This document shows positions 27,069 through 36,109 of a stretch of 64,000 nt of DNA, piece by piece. Source of the stretch: Blastopirellula sp. (GTDB taxonomy: Bacteria; Planctomycetota; Planctomycetia; Pirellulales; Pirellulaceae); contig NVWB01000152.1 in NCBI GenBank assembly GCA_002733575.1, positions 1 through 64,000 on the forward strand, read 5' to 3'. Both the position numbers and the translations under genes were made by a program. Under the pieces are notes generated by a model. That model searched no databases. It saw only the letters and a program-made list of their open reading frames with translations, and was not told the DNA's origin. Each line of letters starts with the position of its first letter. Position 1 is the first letter of the stretch.

Positions 27069-27193
27069 TAAGATCCAATTCACTACCGCAAAGGGAACTC
27101 ATAGAAACTGCTGAATCAATGTCATCGCCGGAAATTCACCTGGGACCACACGAACGTCTTACCTCGATTATCAATCCAAACAAAGGCCCAATC
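27069..27193 (+). repeat. Duplicated trailer-leader segment between LRR paralogs 1 and 2
   Basis: Begins AATTCACTACCGCAAAGG and ends CCAAACAAAGGCCCAATC before the next ATG. A second copy (27839-27964) is about 85-90% alike by eye, with exact runs including ATGTCATCGCCGGAAATTCA and GGACCACACGAACGTC. This shows that the unit of tandem duplication was gene plus flanks. A partial third trailer at 28940-28973 (TTCCACTTCGCTACCGCAGA) marks the end of the array. Confidence 0.85.
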
Positions 27194-27838
27194 ATGAAAC
27201 CGTTTCTCGCTTTACTGTTTCCACTCGTTTTACTCTTCTGCGGGTGCGGGACTGAGTCTGTACCCACAGTCCAGGAAACGCCTACGCTTGTTGCCCCGGA
27301 GCCGTTGTCACCAGCAGAACCGGTTGACCCTATAGAGGAAATCAAAAAACTAGGCGGCAAGGTCACGCTCAACGAATCAGGTGAGGTGATTAAAGTCAGT
27401 CTCAGCGGTCCGGAAATCACGGATGCCGGATTGAAAAGTCTGAAAGGACTGACCAGTCTAAATCTCCTGAGTCTCATGGGCACGCAGATCACGGATGCGG
27501 GGCTGAAACATCTGAAAGGCTTAACCAATCTGGAGACCCTGGGCCTCAGCAGCACGCAGATCACAGATGCTGGATTGGAACATCTGAAAGGACTGGCTCA
27601 CCTGTGGTTCCTGGACCTCGAGAACACGCAGATCACGGATGACGGGCTGGAACATCTGAATGGCTTGAACAGTCTGAGGAGCCTGAACCTCATCGACACA
27701 AAGGTCACGGATGCCGGGCTCGAACATCTGAAAGGACTGACTAGTCTGAAAACACTGTGGCTCATCCGCACGCAGATCACGGATGCTGGACGGTCAGAGC
27801 TCCAGGCAGCTCTTCCCAAATGTAACGTAAGCAAATAA
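27194..27838 (+). CDS. Leucine-rich-repeat lipoprotein, paralog 2
   Basis: A 214-residue version from ATG 27194, which begins MKPFLALLFPLVLLFCGCG exactly like paralog 1; earlier in-frame starts belong to the duplicated spacer. After the lipobox and a short proline-rich linker it has the same EIKKLGGKVTLNESGEV domain, then only about five 24-residue LRRs. It ends TDAGRSELQAALPKC, as in paralog 1. The shortening is in repeat number, not by frameshift, consistent with unequal crossing-over inside the repeats. Function unknown. Confidence 0.92.
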   Translation: MKPFLALLFPLVLLFCGCGTESVPTVQETPTLVAPEPLSPAEPVDPIEEIKKLGGKVTLNESGEVIKVSLSGPEITDAGLKSLKGLTSLNLLSLMGTQITDAGLKHLKGLTNLETLGLSSTQITDAGLEHLKGLAHLWFLDLENTQITDDGLEHLNGLNSLRSLNLIDTKVTDAGLEHLKGLTSLKTLWLIRTQITDAGRSELQAALPKCNVSK

Positions 27839-27964
27839 TGAAGTTCCACTTCGCTACCGCAGAGGCATCTCATGCGAAATGCCAGATCAATGTCATCGCC
27901 GGAAATTCACCTGGGACCACACGAACGTCTTACCTTAATTATCAATCCAAACAAAGGCCCAATC
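27839..27964 (+). repeat. Duplicated trailer-leader segment between LRR paralogs 2 and 3
   Basis: Second copy of the spacer described at 27069-27193, starting AAGTTCCACTTCGCTACCGC and ending CCAAACAAAGGCCCAATC directly before ATG 27965. Confidence 0.85.
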
Positions 27965-28939
27965 ATGAAACCGTTTCTCGCTTTGGTGTTTCCACTCGTT
28001 GTACTGTTGTGCGGGCCTGTGTCCATTCTTTTCGCCCAGGATACGAAACCAACATCACAACAGGATGTCGCTGTTAAGGAAATCAGAAAGTTAGGTGGCC
28101 ATGTCAAGCTCAACAAATCAGGTGAGGTAAATCTAGTCATTCTCAACGACACGAAAATCACGGATGCCGGGCTGGAACATCTGAAAGGCCTGACCAGACT
28201 GTATCATCTGAGCCTCAACAATACGCAGATCACGGATGCTGGACTAGAACATTTGAAAGGTATGGCCAGTCTAAATTTTCTCAATCTGTTCGATACGCAA
28301 ATCACGGATGCCGGGTTGGAGCATCTGAAAGGTTTGCCCAATCTGACACACCTGTCCTTCAGCGGCCCGAAAATCACGGATGCTGGAATGGAACATCTGA
28401 AAGGCCTGGCCAGTCTGACACACCTGGCCTTCAACGGCCCGAAAATCACGAATGCTGGACTGAAACACCTGAAAGGCCTGACCAGGCTGAATGGCCTGGG
28501 CATCCACTGCACGCAGATCACGGATATGGGACTGGAGCACCTGAAAGGTCTGACCAGCCTGAATGCCCTGTCACTCATCGGCACGCAGATCACGGATGCC
28601 GGGCTGGAGCATCTGAAAGGCTTCACCAGCCTGAATGGCTTGGGCCTCCAAGACTCGCAGATCACGGGTGCAGGACTGGAACATCTGAAAGGCTTGACCA
28701 GTCTGAATCGACTGTTTCTCAAAAACTCAAAAATCACGGATACTGGACTGATGCACCTGAAAGGACTGACCAGTCTGACTGCCCTATACCTCAACGCCAC
28801 GAAAATCACGGATGATGGATTGGTTCATCTAAAAGTCTTGACTAGCCTGATAACTCTGGACATTAGAAACACGAAAATAACAGATACCGGGCTGTCAGAA
28901 CTCAAGGCAGCTCTTCCCAAATGTAGAGTACTAAAATAA
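27965..28939 (+). CDS. Leucine-rich-repeat exported protein, paralog 3
   Basis: A protein of 324 residues from ATG 27965. The signal MKPFLALVFPLVVLLCGPVS followed by ILFAQDTKP differs from the other two: the GCG after the lipobox is replaced by GPV and a signal peptidase I-like site FAQ appears. It may therefore be secreted rather than lipid-anchored, or use LLC as a lipobox. It keeps EIRKLGGHVKLNKSGEV and has about 11 LRRs of the same 24-residue type, ending ELKAALPKC. Change of anchoring between recent duplicates is the notable point. Confidence 0.92.
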   Translation: MKPFLALVFPLVVLLCGPVSILFAQDTKPTSQQDVAVKEIRKLGGHVKLNKSGEVNLVILNDTKITDAGLEHLKGLTRLYHLSLNNTQITDAGLEHLKGMASLNFLNLFDTQITDAGLEHLKGLPNLTHLSFSGPKITDAGMEHLKGLASLTHLAFNGPKITNAGLKHLKGLTRLNGLGIHCTQITDMGLEHLKGLTSLNALSLIGTQITDAGLEHLKGFTSLNGLGLQDSQITGAGLEHLKGLTSLNRLFLKNSKITDTGLMHLKGLTSLTALYLNATKITDDGLVHLKVLTSLITLDIRNTKITDTGLSELKAALPKCRVLK

Positions 28940-29039
28940 TAAGTTCCACTTCGCTACCGCAGAGGAAACTCAATTGTTAGTTCGGAACTACACATTCCCT
29001 CAAGTTTTCATTCATCCCATCATTTCCCAACAAAGTCCA

Positions 29040-30011
29040 ATGAATTCAATTCTTAAAAAACAATCTCGGCTGCTGTTAATCCTTGTCGTTTCCTATAACG
29101 CCCTGATCACAACAGCCCATGCTGAAGAGCCTTTTGCGTTGAAGAAACCACTTACGGTTTTGAACTACAACATCTTCAACGGTTTCCAAGGTGGGCGAAG
29201 TTTTGAGGCGGCCGTGGATTGGGTGAGTTCAGTGGAGCCAGATATTGCGGCTTGGCAAGAGTTAGTGGGCTGGAATGAACAGCGGCTGAAAAAAGCGGCC
29301 ACCCGTTGGAAGCACTCGTATGCGGCGACTTTGAAAAGCGGCGGGTACAATATCGGCATCACCAGCCGCACGCCGATTGAAGTGATCGAGCGCCGCACGC
29401 AGGGCTATCATCATGGGTACCTGCATTGCCGAACCGCCGGAATCGATGTGATTGTCTGCCATCTGTGGCCAGGCACCAAGCGTGGGCAATTGCGTGAAGC
29501 GAATCCATTACGCGATTTAGTTCAACAGCTTGCCAAACAAGGCCGCGAGGTGATATTGATGGGCGACTTCAATGCCCATAGTACACGAGATAAACCGTGG
29601 CTTGACCGGCAACAACCACTGTTGGATCGGCGCATGCCAGGCGATGCGAAAAAGAAACCAGAAGACCGGTTCATCGTCGACGGAAAATATATATTTGACA
29701 TCATGGATGCAATCAGCGAGGCCCCACTAGCTGACTTGGTACGGGACAAATTCGATGCCACTCACACGAAGCCGAGTTACGAAGAAAGTCTGCTGCTGGG
29801 TTCTTTTCCAACACGAGTTCTAGGGCATGTAAAAACGCCAGAACTTCAACAAGGTTTTCTAGAACGCATCGACTTTATACTCACCACGCCAAAACTTGCG
29901 GCCCACTGCGACTCGGCCAAAGTGATTCGTGATGCAGATGTGCTGGAAACAATTAGTGATCACTACCCAGTGGTTGCGACGTTTCAGCCGATGAGTGAAC
30001 CAAACGAGTAG
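29040..30011 (+). CDS. Secreted endonuclease/exonuclease/phosphatase family protein
   Basis: A protein of 323 residues from ATG 29040 with a signal peptide ending TTAHAEE. The EEP fold motifs are present in order: VLNYNIFNG (Asn), AWQELVG (metal-binding Glu), MGDFNAHS (Asp-Asn) and SDHYPVVATF (Asp-His). Family members are metal-dependent nucleases, phosphodiesterases or sphingomyelinases; the substrate cannot be read here. The region ILGSFPTRVLGHV has no known equivalent to me. It is followed 11 bases later by a lipoprotein gene and is probably cotranscribed with it. Confidence 0.88.
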   Translation: MNSILKKQSRLLLILVVSYNALITTAHAEEPFALKKPLTVLNYNIFNGFQGGRSFEAAVDWVSSVEPDIAAWQELVGWNEQRLKKAATRWKHSYAATLKSGGYNIGITSRTPIEVIERRTQGYHHGYLHCRTAGIDVIVCHLWPGTKRGQLREANPLRDLVQQLAKQGREVILMGDFNAHSTRDKPWLDRQQPLLDRRMPGDAKKKPEDRFIVDGKYIFDIMDAISEAPLADLVRDKFDATHTKPSYEESLLLGSFPTRVLGHVKTPELQQGFLERIDFILTTPKLAAHCDSAKVIRDADVLETISDHYPVVATFQPMSEPNE

Positions 30012-30022
30012 GAAATTCACAC

Positions 30023-30550
30023 ATGACCCAGCCTGTTCAATTTGCGTTTGTGATCACAATGTTGACCGTTGCTGGCTGTGATTTCGCGGTGACTGAACCA
30101 ACACTGACGGAGCCAGCGTTGACAGTGAAAGAATTAGAAGTAACCATGCGGAACGTCAAAAATGAAACGGAAGCCGATGTTCAAGCCGTGGTAGACAATG
30201 CCGCAGCAGCAGACAGGGCCATTATGTTCATTAATCTTGACTGGTCAGTCATGGCACACCAAATCCCACAGTTCGCCGAGTTTTCCATCGAGTTCCAAAA
30301 AGCTCACCCTGACGAAAACGTGATGTTTCATTTCGTTGATTGCACGCCGGTGACACATCTTGGATATAAGCCACTGCGGGCTCTCGATGGTTGGAAAGAA
30401 TTAGAAGTGGATGGCGGCTCGTTGATCCATGGCTGGGGCGAAGTCGCGTGGCTAGAACATGGACACGTACTACATGTACAACGGATCGATGAGTTTGAAT
30501 CGACGGCAGAACTTATTGAGTTCACAGAAAGATTGATGAAACTGGATTAA
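30023..30550 (+). CDS. Lipoprotein with a thioredoxin-like fold lacking the CXXC site
   Basis: A protein of 175 residues. MTQPVQFAFVITMLTVAGC is a lipoprotein signal with the lipobox cysteine at 19. After a linker, ADRAIMFINLDWSVMAHQIP followed by QFAEFSIEFQKAHPDENVMF reads like the thioredoxin core strand and helix, but where thioredoxins have CGPC this protein has SVMA, so no redox activity is expected. WLEHGHVLH resembles the later strand. The fold is an inference by eye. It is likely an operon partner of the EEP-family gene just upstream. Confidence 0.65.
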   Translation: MTQPVQFAFVITMLTVAGCDFAVTEPTLTEPALTVKELEVTMRNVKNETEADVQAVVDNAAAADRAIMFINLDWSVMAHQIPQFAEFSIEFQKAHPDENVMFHFVDCTPVTHLGYKPLRALDGWKELEVDGGSLIHGWGEVAWLEHGHVLHVQRIDEFESTAELIEFTERLMKLD

Positions 30551-30618
30551 TGCGTGACGCCTAGTAGGGTGCCACCCAATGCCAATACAGACACTTTGAC
30601 TCTTAGAAAGAAAGCAGA

Positions 30619-31812
30619 ATGATGAACATTCATCAAACAGCAATCGGTTTAATCACGGTCTATGCTATTCTTTTTTTGCCAATCCCAACGCTTGCTCAGG
30701 ACATTTCTGGGCAAGCGCCTTTTCTTCAGATGAAGCCAGGGTATAAGTTGTCAGGTGTTGATGTATTAGCTCGATCAGATGATGGTAATTTATTGGCTGG
30801 GGCTGGAAGAGTTTTTCTCAGAATTTGGAATACGAAAAACGATGAATTAGTCCTAGAACTGACGGGATTCCCTTTTCAATCAGGCTTCAGCGGTGATCCG
30901 AACCATGTAACTGATATGAAATTTACGCCTGATGGAAAAGAACTAGTCGTTAGTTGTTTTCAAGGGATCGTAATCGTGATCGATATCAAAACAGGCAAGA
31001 ATCGACTGGTTCTTCGCAATCCATGTTTTGTTCATAAGGACAATTATCTCCGATTGCTACCGTTCGGTTCCGTAGCAATTTCCGAGGATGGGAAACATAT
31101 CGCAGCTGGCTCCTATCGTCAATTTCATGTCTGGGATGCTCAAACAGGGAAATTAAAAAACTCACTGTTTGAAGAACGGCTAACTCTAGATGAAGTCAAA
31201 GTAACCGAATTTCGAAAAGCATTTATTCCAGATGCTAATCCAGAACAAAAATATGATTTTATGCGAAGCATCAATAGCTACTATCTTGATTATGGTGATA
31301 CGACAACCACGATCTTTCAGTTAATAACGAACAACGTCCCTCTTTATATTGAAAAAAGAAGCCTTGTTTACGATATTGCCTTTGGCTTAAATGCGAACGA
31401 GATAATCACCGCAGGCCTTAGTGTTTGCGCGTGGGATTTTGAGAACAATACCAGACGCATACTACTGAATCAAAAAGATTGTAATATCGCATTATCAAGG
31501 GATGGAAATAAGCTGCTAATTGCCAGTGATGAATTAAGAGTTCTTGATGCTTCATCGTTAAAGTTGCTGAGGAAACACTCGATCAGATTAAAGCAGCCAC
31601 AGTTTTTCAGTGGGAATTTAATCTTAGGAATTGGAAAAGGCAGCTTGCAGGAATTCGATATTGTGACGGGAAAAGTTCATCGTAAGTTCGTCAACGAAAC
31701 GGTAAGTGGGGAACCACGTCTCTACGCGATTTCTTGCCATCCGATGAACTCAACCATTTTTGCAGCCTATGGACGAAGGTATATCTATTCTTTCAACCCT
31801 GATGGGGAGTAA
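30619..31812 (+). CDS. Secreted WD40-like beta-propeller protein
   Basis: A protein of 397 residues with a signal peptide of about 26 residues (ending TLAQD). The body contains several propeller-type repeats, for example SDDGNLLAGAGRVFLRIWN, FTPDGKELVVSCFQGIVIV, SEDGKHIAAGSYRQFHVWD and ALSRDGNKLLIASDELRVLD, each with the SxDGxxxA..(V/I)WD pattern of WD40 blades, five to seven in all. Some blades are irregular. A periplasmic protein-interaction role is likely but no partner is visible. An ATG three bases later is an alternative start. Confidence 0.82.
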   Translation: MMNIHQTAIGLITVYAILFLPIPTLAQDISGQAPFLQMKPGYKLSGVDVLARSDDGNLLAGAGRVFLRIWNTKNDELVLELTGFPFQSGFSGDPNHVTDMKFTPDGKELVVSCFQGIVIVIDIKTGKNRLVLRNPCFVHKDNYLRLLPFGSVAISEDGKHIAAGSYRQFHVWDAQTGKLKNSLFEERLTLDEVKVTEFRKAFIPDANPEQKYDFMRSINSYYLDYGDTTTTIFQLITNNVPLYIEKRSLVYDIAFGLNANEIITAGLSVCAWDFENNTRRILLNQKDCNIALSRDGNKLLIASDELRVLDASSLKLLRKHSIRLKQPQFFSGNLILGIGKGSLQEFDIVTGKVHRKFVNETVSGEPRLYAISCHPMNSTIFAAYGRRYIYSFNPDGE

Positions 31813-31884
31813 AATGAAATGGTGTACCTTAATGAACTTGCAAAAAACAAGCGGCTGGCACGAAAACATTCTGAAACAAAATCG

Positions 31885-31950
31885 TTCGTGGGTTCCGTGT
31901 CTTTCGTGGTAAATAGCCTTCTCTTCTTCGCGGCTTAGAGCCTTCGCGTG
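31885..31950. repeat. Low-complexity TTCGTGG/CTTCGCG repeat
   Basis: TTCGTGGGTTCCGTGTCTTT followed by CGTGGT and later CTTCTTCGCGGCTTAGAGCC. It looks like the simple-sequence CTTTGTGTCTTCG repeats found scattered in planctomycete genomes; a weaker relative is at 14250-14280. It sits in the gap between convergent genes 31813-32025, which holds nothing else I can identify. Confidence 0.4.
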
Positions 31951-32025
31951 AGAATCTTTATTTTTCAAGAAACACAACCGATATCCGGGCGGCTGGATTA
32001 AATACAGCGTCTTGCGAGACCGTTG

Positions 32026-32478
32026 TTACCACAAAGAAGAATAGCCCTTCTTTATTGCAAGCAGCCCGATGATAGCTAGGCCGAATTCGGGTATGGCTCC
32101 TACAATGTTCGTTTGATTCTCGGAGCGGAATCGCAGGCTGATCGAAACAATACATGCCACCAAGATGAATAAGCCCAAAGCCAGGAAAGTCAATGATGCC
32201 CAGATTGGCGTTGGTAGAGAGTAGCGAGTGTTACAGTCGAGGCAAATGTGATCATTTTTAAATGCAACCCAATTCTCAGGTCGTACTGTTTTAAAGGCAG
32301 ATGATTCGCATTTTGGACACGCTTTGGAGATTAATATCTCGACCTCGCCTACCTCGATATTTTGATCAACATACTCAACAAACGTAGAGTCTTTTTCGCC
32401 ATCGACACTCGTGCCACAGTTCCAACACACAACATCCGAGTCACCCATTTTTTTACTGCATTCCGGGCATTCCCACAT
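32026..32478 (-). CDS. Zinc-ribbon membrane protein
   Basis: A protein of 150 residues. The N-terminal MWECPECSKKMGDSDVVCWN then CG is a CxxC...CxxC zinc ribbon. A second ribbon, ACPKCESS...HICLDCNTRYS, lies at about 54-87. Two membrane segments follow (ASLTFLALGLFILVACIVSI and a GAIPEFGLAIIGLLAI region). Such proteins with zinc ribbons and membrane tails are common and generally uncharacterised in planctomycetes. It converges on the WD40-like gene. Confidence 0.78.
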   Translation of the reverse strand: MWECPECSKKMGDSDVVCWNCGTSVDGEKDSTFVEYVDQNIEVGEVEILISKACPKCESSAFKTVRPENWVAFKNDHICLDCNTRYSLPTPIWASLTFLALGLFILVACIVSISLRFRSENQTNIVGAIPEFGLAIIGLLAIKKGYSSLW

Positions 32479-32576
32479 GATGTTTCAACATCTCTTTTAC
32501 GAAAAAACAAGCTCTGAATTTACGGTACAGGTAGCAATTCTTCAGTTGTGCATTTTACTCTTTAGTTGAAACCGTT

Positions 32577-33332
32577 TTATTCCGCGTCGAGTTCAGCCAT
32601 CGCTGCTTCGGGGATATTGAAGTTGGCGGAGACTCCGGAGACGTCGTCATGATCGTCGAGGGCTTCCATTAGTTTCAACATTTTGCTGGCTTCTTTGCCG
32701 GTCACGTCCACGGTTTCTTTGGGGATGCGAGTGACTTGCGAGCTTTCGACTTCAATGCCGGCCGCTTCCAATGCTTCTAGCACATCGGAATAGACATCTG
32801 GTCCGCAAGTGACGCTGAAGAAATCGCCTTCTTGTTCGACATCGTCGGCACCCGCTTCGAGCGCCAGATCCATCAATGCATCTTCGGTGGTGTTTTCGGT
32901 GGAGATCGAGAACAAACCTTTGCGGTCGAAGTTCCAAGCAACACAGCCTGTGGCGCCGAGGTTGCCGCCGTTGACTTCAAAAATCTTGCGTACTTCAGGT
33001 GCGGTGCGATTGCGGTTGTCGGTCATGATATCGCACATCACGGCCACGCCAGCCACGCCGTAGCCTTCGTAGATGATTTCTTCAAACACCGTGGCATCTT
33101 TGCCTTCGCCGGTTCCCTTTTTGATGGCACGTTCAATCGTGTCTTTGGGCATGCGTGCAGAGCGGGCATCGGACAGGGCCAGTCGTAAACGCGGATTGCC
33201 ATCCGGGTCACCGCCACCCATCGAAGCTGCGACTGTAATGGTTTTGGAAACCTTGGTCCAGATTTTACCACGCTTGGCGTCGATCGCGCCTTTTTTTCGT
33301 TTGATATTCGACCAATGGGAATGACCTGCCAT
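32577..33332 (-). CDS. yebC: YebC/PmpR family DNA-binding protein
   Basis: A 251-residue cytoplasmic protein starting with the family hallmark AGHSHWSNIKRKKGAIDAKR at ATG 33332; upstream in-frame residues are not part of the family. The three-domain structure is visible: the N-terminal helical domain (RLALSDARSARMPKDTIERA), and alpha/beta domains with EIIYEGYGVAGVAVM and ending ALDDHDDVSGVSANFNI. Members act as transcription regulators or, in recent work on bacterial homologs, help ribosomes translate proline stretches. It is not next to ruvC here, contrary to many bacteria. Confidence 0.97.
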   Translation of the reverse strand: MAGHSHWSNIKRKKGAIDAKRGKIWTKVSKTITVAASMGGGDPDGNPRLRLALSDARSARMPKDTIERAIKKGTGEGKDATVFEEIIYEGYGVAGVAVMCDIMTDNRNRTAPEVRKIFEVNGGNLGATGCVAWNFDRKGLFSISTENTTEDALMDLALEAGADDVEQEGDFFSVTCGPDVYSDVLEALEAAGIEVESSQVTRIPKETVDVTGKEASKMLKLMEALDDHDDVSGVSANFNIPEAAMAELDAE

Positions 33333-33466
33333 CGTTGCGTGAGACTCCATAATAAGAAAAGAGAAATCGAAGAAGATTCTATTGTAACTGTAAAAGGGCC
33401 TTTTGCCCAAGTAGAGCTATCAAGATTGCAAAACACTTGTTTTTCAGAGTTCAAACTGCAAAAAAA

Positions 33467-33492
33467 GCCTGCCGAAGAATTCTTCGGCAGGC
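33467..33492 (-). terminator. Rho-independent terminator after the DUF1559 gene
   Basis: GCCTGCCGAAGAA and TTCTTCGGCAGGC form a perfect palindrome of 26 bases, followed on the minus strand by TTTTTT. It lies 68 bases after the stop of the DUF1559 gene at 33561 and before the yebC upstream region. Confidence 0.9.
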
Positions 33493-33560
33493 TCATACGT
33501 TTTTTTCAACAAAATCAGGCGAATCTGTTGTTGATCATTTATTCAAAAAGGAACGCTCGA

Positions 33561-34532
33561 TTAATGATCTCCGAGCACTTTTCCATCCGCACGCTCGCCC
33601 AAATGTTTAAAGGTATCGTACTCGACAATTTCGGTCAAAAAATGAACCGAGCCATCGACCGCCACAAAGTTGATTCCGCCAGGATGAAAGCTGGAGAAGT
33701 TGACAATGTGGTTAGTAGTGCTAGGTGTATGGTGCATGGCTGGCATGGACATCATGGCCGGTTGCCCGACATGCCCCAAGACCAACGAGCCAGGGCCTTC
33801 CATCATGCCGCCCATTCCACCCATGCCGCCAGACATCATGCCGGCAGGTCGTGAAACGCCAGGCACTGCGGCGTACCAAGTTGAATGAGACTCGACTTGA
33901 TCCATCCCGGATACAAAGTCATGGGTCTGAGCCCGTTCGCCAACGCATATAGTGTTGGAAGTTCCGTCAATAATGTCACGCATACGTGTACTACTGTTGC
34001 GATAAAAGATGCCTTTCCCCATCGGGTTACCTGGCCGCATCGAAACATTTCCGTAGCCATAGATTCCAACATAGTTGGCCACGTCTAATTCGTATTCGGT
34101 GCCAGAGATGTCGATCTCAAAATGATCATCGCCAGCATCGGAAGGACAACGAAAGCCAGAAACATGATTATGGGCCAAAGCCAAGTTGGCCGGATCACGT
34201 GAGTCGCCTTCAAAATTCAACGAATCGTGTAAGGCGGACTCTTCAATAAATGGCAGCACTAACGAACCCCAGGCAAAGCCCGAACCATCTTCGGCCTGCC
34301 AGCCATCGTTGGTAGATACGTTATTGGCCAAGTAGCCAGAAGGGAACGTGCCGAAGGTGTCGTGATAATTGTGTAAAGCTAATCCGAGTTGCTTCAGATT
34401 ATTAGTGCAAGACATTCGCCTTGCGGCTTCGCGGGCCATTTGCACAGCCGGCAACAACAGCGCGATCAAAATGCCAATGATGGCGATGACCACTAACAAC
34501 TCAACTAAGGTAAAACCCTTACGTTGGTTCAT
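33561..34532 (-). CDS. DUF1559 prepilin-like protein
   Basis: A protein of 323 residues beginning [20 protein letters not shown], a type IV pilin-like N-terminus with its processing glycine at residue 6. The large domain has [15 protein letters not shown], the [11 protein letters not shown] motif, a glycine/methionine-rich loop ([14 protein letters not shown]), and the DUF1559 ending [17 protein letters not shown]. The Met/Gly-rich loop is unusual and could bind copper or another soft metal; compare the cysteine-rich protein encoded just upstream. Function of the family is not established. Confidence 0.93.
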   Translation of the reverse strand: MNQRKGFTLVELLVVIAIIGILIALLLPAVQMAREAARRMSCTNNLKQLGLALHNYHDTFGTFPSGYLANNVSTNDGWQAEDGSGFAWGSLVLPFIEESALHDSLNFEGDSRDPANLALAHNHVSGFRCPSDAGDDHFEIDISGTEYELDVANYVGIYGYGNVSMRPGNPMGKGIFYRNSSTRMRDIIDGTSNTICVGERAQTHDFVSGMDQVESHSTWYAAVPGVSRPAGMMSGGMGGMGGMMEGPGSLVLGHVGQPAMMSMPAMHHTPSTTNHIVNFSSFHPGGINFVAVDGSVHFLTEIVEYDTFKHLGERADGKVLGDH

Positions 34533-34700
34533 GAGAGAGTACTCCAGAAAAAAAATATGATTTATCGATAGGGGAAATTACAGGCCAGCCAATAGTTCAA
34601 GCCACGCAATAAGCGTGTTGAAATAATCGCGGAAATGCAAAAGAACAAGGTTGTCATTCGCGCATCCAGTAACACGACGACAACTTTCTTAAAAAAGAAC

Positions 34701-35312
34701 CTAGATAAACCGGCAAGGGGGTGGAGTGGGTGGCGCAGTAGAGAATGAGTCAAGCGAGGACTCAGAAGTAGCGACAAAGCCCGATGGTTCTGGCCCAACA
34801 GGCGCGCAATCGGTTTGATAATCAAGCAAGGCCACCGATAAGAGGGCAATCAACTGCTGTAAACCTTGACACTTGCGAACTGAATCAAGCACGATGACCA
34901 CTTCGCAAGAGTTGTCTTCGCAAGAATCCGTTGTGCAGCATTGTTTTTCGGAAGCATCTTTTGAACAACAACTTTTTGCAACACTAGAATTTGCCGATGA
35001 AGTTCCAGCGATAAAAACATTTTGTTGTTTTTCAAATTCGACTTGAGCCCAAAAGTAGTCAGGCGGTTCCACTTCGTTTTCATTGGCCCAGACAATTCGT
35101 TCTTCCAAGCTGTGGCAACAGCAACTATTCCAGCAAGCCTCGGCATTGTTGCAGCCGCATCCATGGTCTTGGCAAGGAAATGCAATCGTTAGATCTTTGG
35201 TAACAGTAAGATCAACCGGCATGCCGATGGTGACAAGTAGCCAAACGCCCAACAGTGCAATGGCGACTGCGGATTGCCAATCAAGCTTCAAGTTGGTTCG
35301 TAAACGATACAT
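34701..35312 (-). CDS. Cysteine-rich membrane-anchored protein
   Basis: A protein of 203 residues with a single N-terminal hydrophobic segment (SAVAIALLGVWLLVTIGMPV) and about 16 cysteines after it. The first cluster, CQDHGCGCNNAEACWNSCCC, and the second, SCCSKDASEKQCCTTDSC, look like metal-binding or redox-active clusters. A further hydrophobic stretch (QLIALLSVALLDY) is near the C-terminus, which is proline/serine-rich. I recognise no family by name. It lies upstream of a DUF1559 gene on the same strand, 168 bases apart. Metal handling is an inference from composition. Confidence 0.78.
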   Translation of the reverse strand: MYRLRTNLKLDWQSAVAIALLGVWLLVTIGMPVDLTVTKDLTIAFPCQDHGCGCNNAEACWNSCCCHSLEERIVWANENEVEPPDYFWAQVEFEKQQNVFIAGTSSANSSVAKSCCSKDASEKQCCTTDSCEDNSCEVVIVLDSVRKCQGLQQLIALLSVALLDYQTDCAPVGPEPSGFVATSESSLDSFSTAPPTPPPCRFI

Positions 35313-35458
35313 GGATCGTATATCTAAGAGAACTCAGGCCATGCCTGAAAAAAAGGTGGGTCAATAATCAGCGTAGTCAATCGATGGTCATTCGTCAATG
35401 AAATAGAAAAGAGTAAGAAAAAAACTCAAGTTTTCCATGCTTTCTTCTATTGAACAAC

Positions 35459-36109
35459 TTACAGAAACATGATCTCATTCCAGGCAATTTTCACTAACTC
35501 TGGCTGACGGAATATCTCGTAACCTACCAGTGTGAACATGACCGATGCAAAGACAATCAAACTATAACCATAGCTATTTGGGATCGTGGCTTCTTGACGC
35601 AAGGCAAACAACAAAGCCATCTTCAGGCGAACCCAGGCCATGTAGCTTTGATTCGGCCCTACCGATTTTAGTTGCACATTTCGCATCGCTGGAACATCTT
35701 CAACCACAAAATGGACTGAGATCCCTGGCATATACAAGGCATCGCCTCGCCATCGGGCTTCTGGGTCAATCTTGGCCGCAATGTCACGTAAAATGGGCTT
35801 CAATTGTTCAACCGAGATATTGTAAATCACCAATCGCGGTCGCTGCATCAATGAAATAAAGATTACGAGCAGAAAATATATGCCTAACATCATCACCCAG
35901 GCATAGAATCCAAAAAACACGGCCGCTTCACCCGGCATGAACAATGCAATAGGCCCGGTAAACATCATGCCCGAAACCGCCAGAGACAGGGCCACAAGGT
36001 CACGAGTGCCTGTGGTCAGAAACGGATGTTTCCGGATATTGAGCACGCCTAACACCATCAAGTAGGCGGCCAAAGGGCAAATCGAAATACAAAGACGTAA
36101 AGGGTCCAT
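35459..36109 (-). CDS. Hypothetical multi-pass membrane protein
   Basis: A protein of 216 residues with about five hydrophobic segments: ICPLAAYLMVLGVLNI, LVALSLAVSGMMFTGPIALF, AAVFFGFYAWVMMLGIYFLL, and a C-terminal GYSLIVFASVMFTLVGYEIF. Between the third and the last segment is a soluble portion of about 70 residues (ISVEQLKPILRDIAAKIDPE). It is of the type seen in planctomycetes without a known function. Alone on the minus strand, divergent from the 36384 gene. Confidence 0.7.
   Translation of the reverse strand: MDPLRLCISICPLAAYLMVLGVLNIRKHPFLTTGTRDLVALSLAVSGMMFTGPIALFMPGEAAVFFGFYAWVMMLGIYFLLVIFISLMQRPRLVIYNISVEQLKPILRDIAAKIDPEARWRGDALYMPGISVHFVVEDVPAMRNVQLKSVGPNQSYMAWVRLKMALLFALRQEATIPNSYGYSLIVFASVMFTLVGYEIFRQPELVKIAWNEIMFL

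Noticed and set aside
26244-28809. Long minus-strand open frames within the three LRR genes
   Set aside because: They are shadows created by the repeated 72-base units of the plus-strand LRR genes; their proteins are low-complexity repeats (RLVKPFRCSSPASVI) with no start or ribosome site.
33315-33854. Plus-strand frame across yebC and DUF1559 genes
   Set aside because: It spans the ends of two minus-strand genes and a terminator, and has no coding features.
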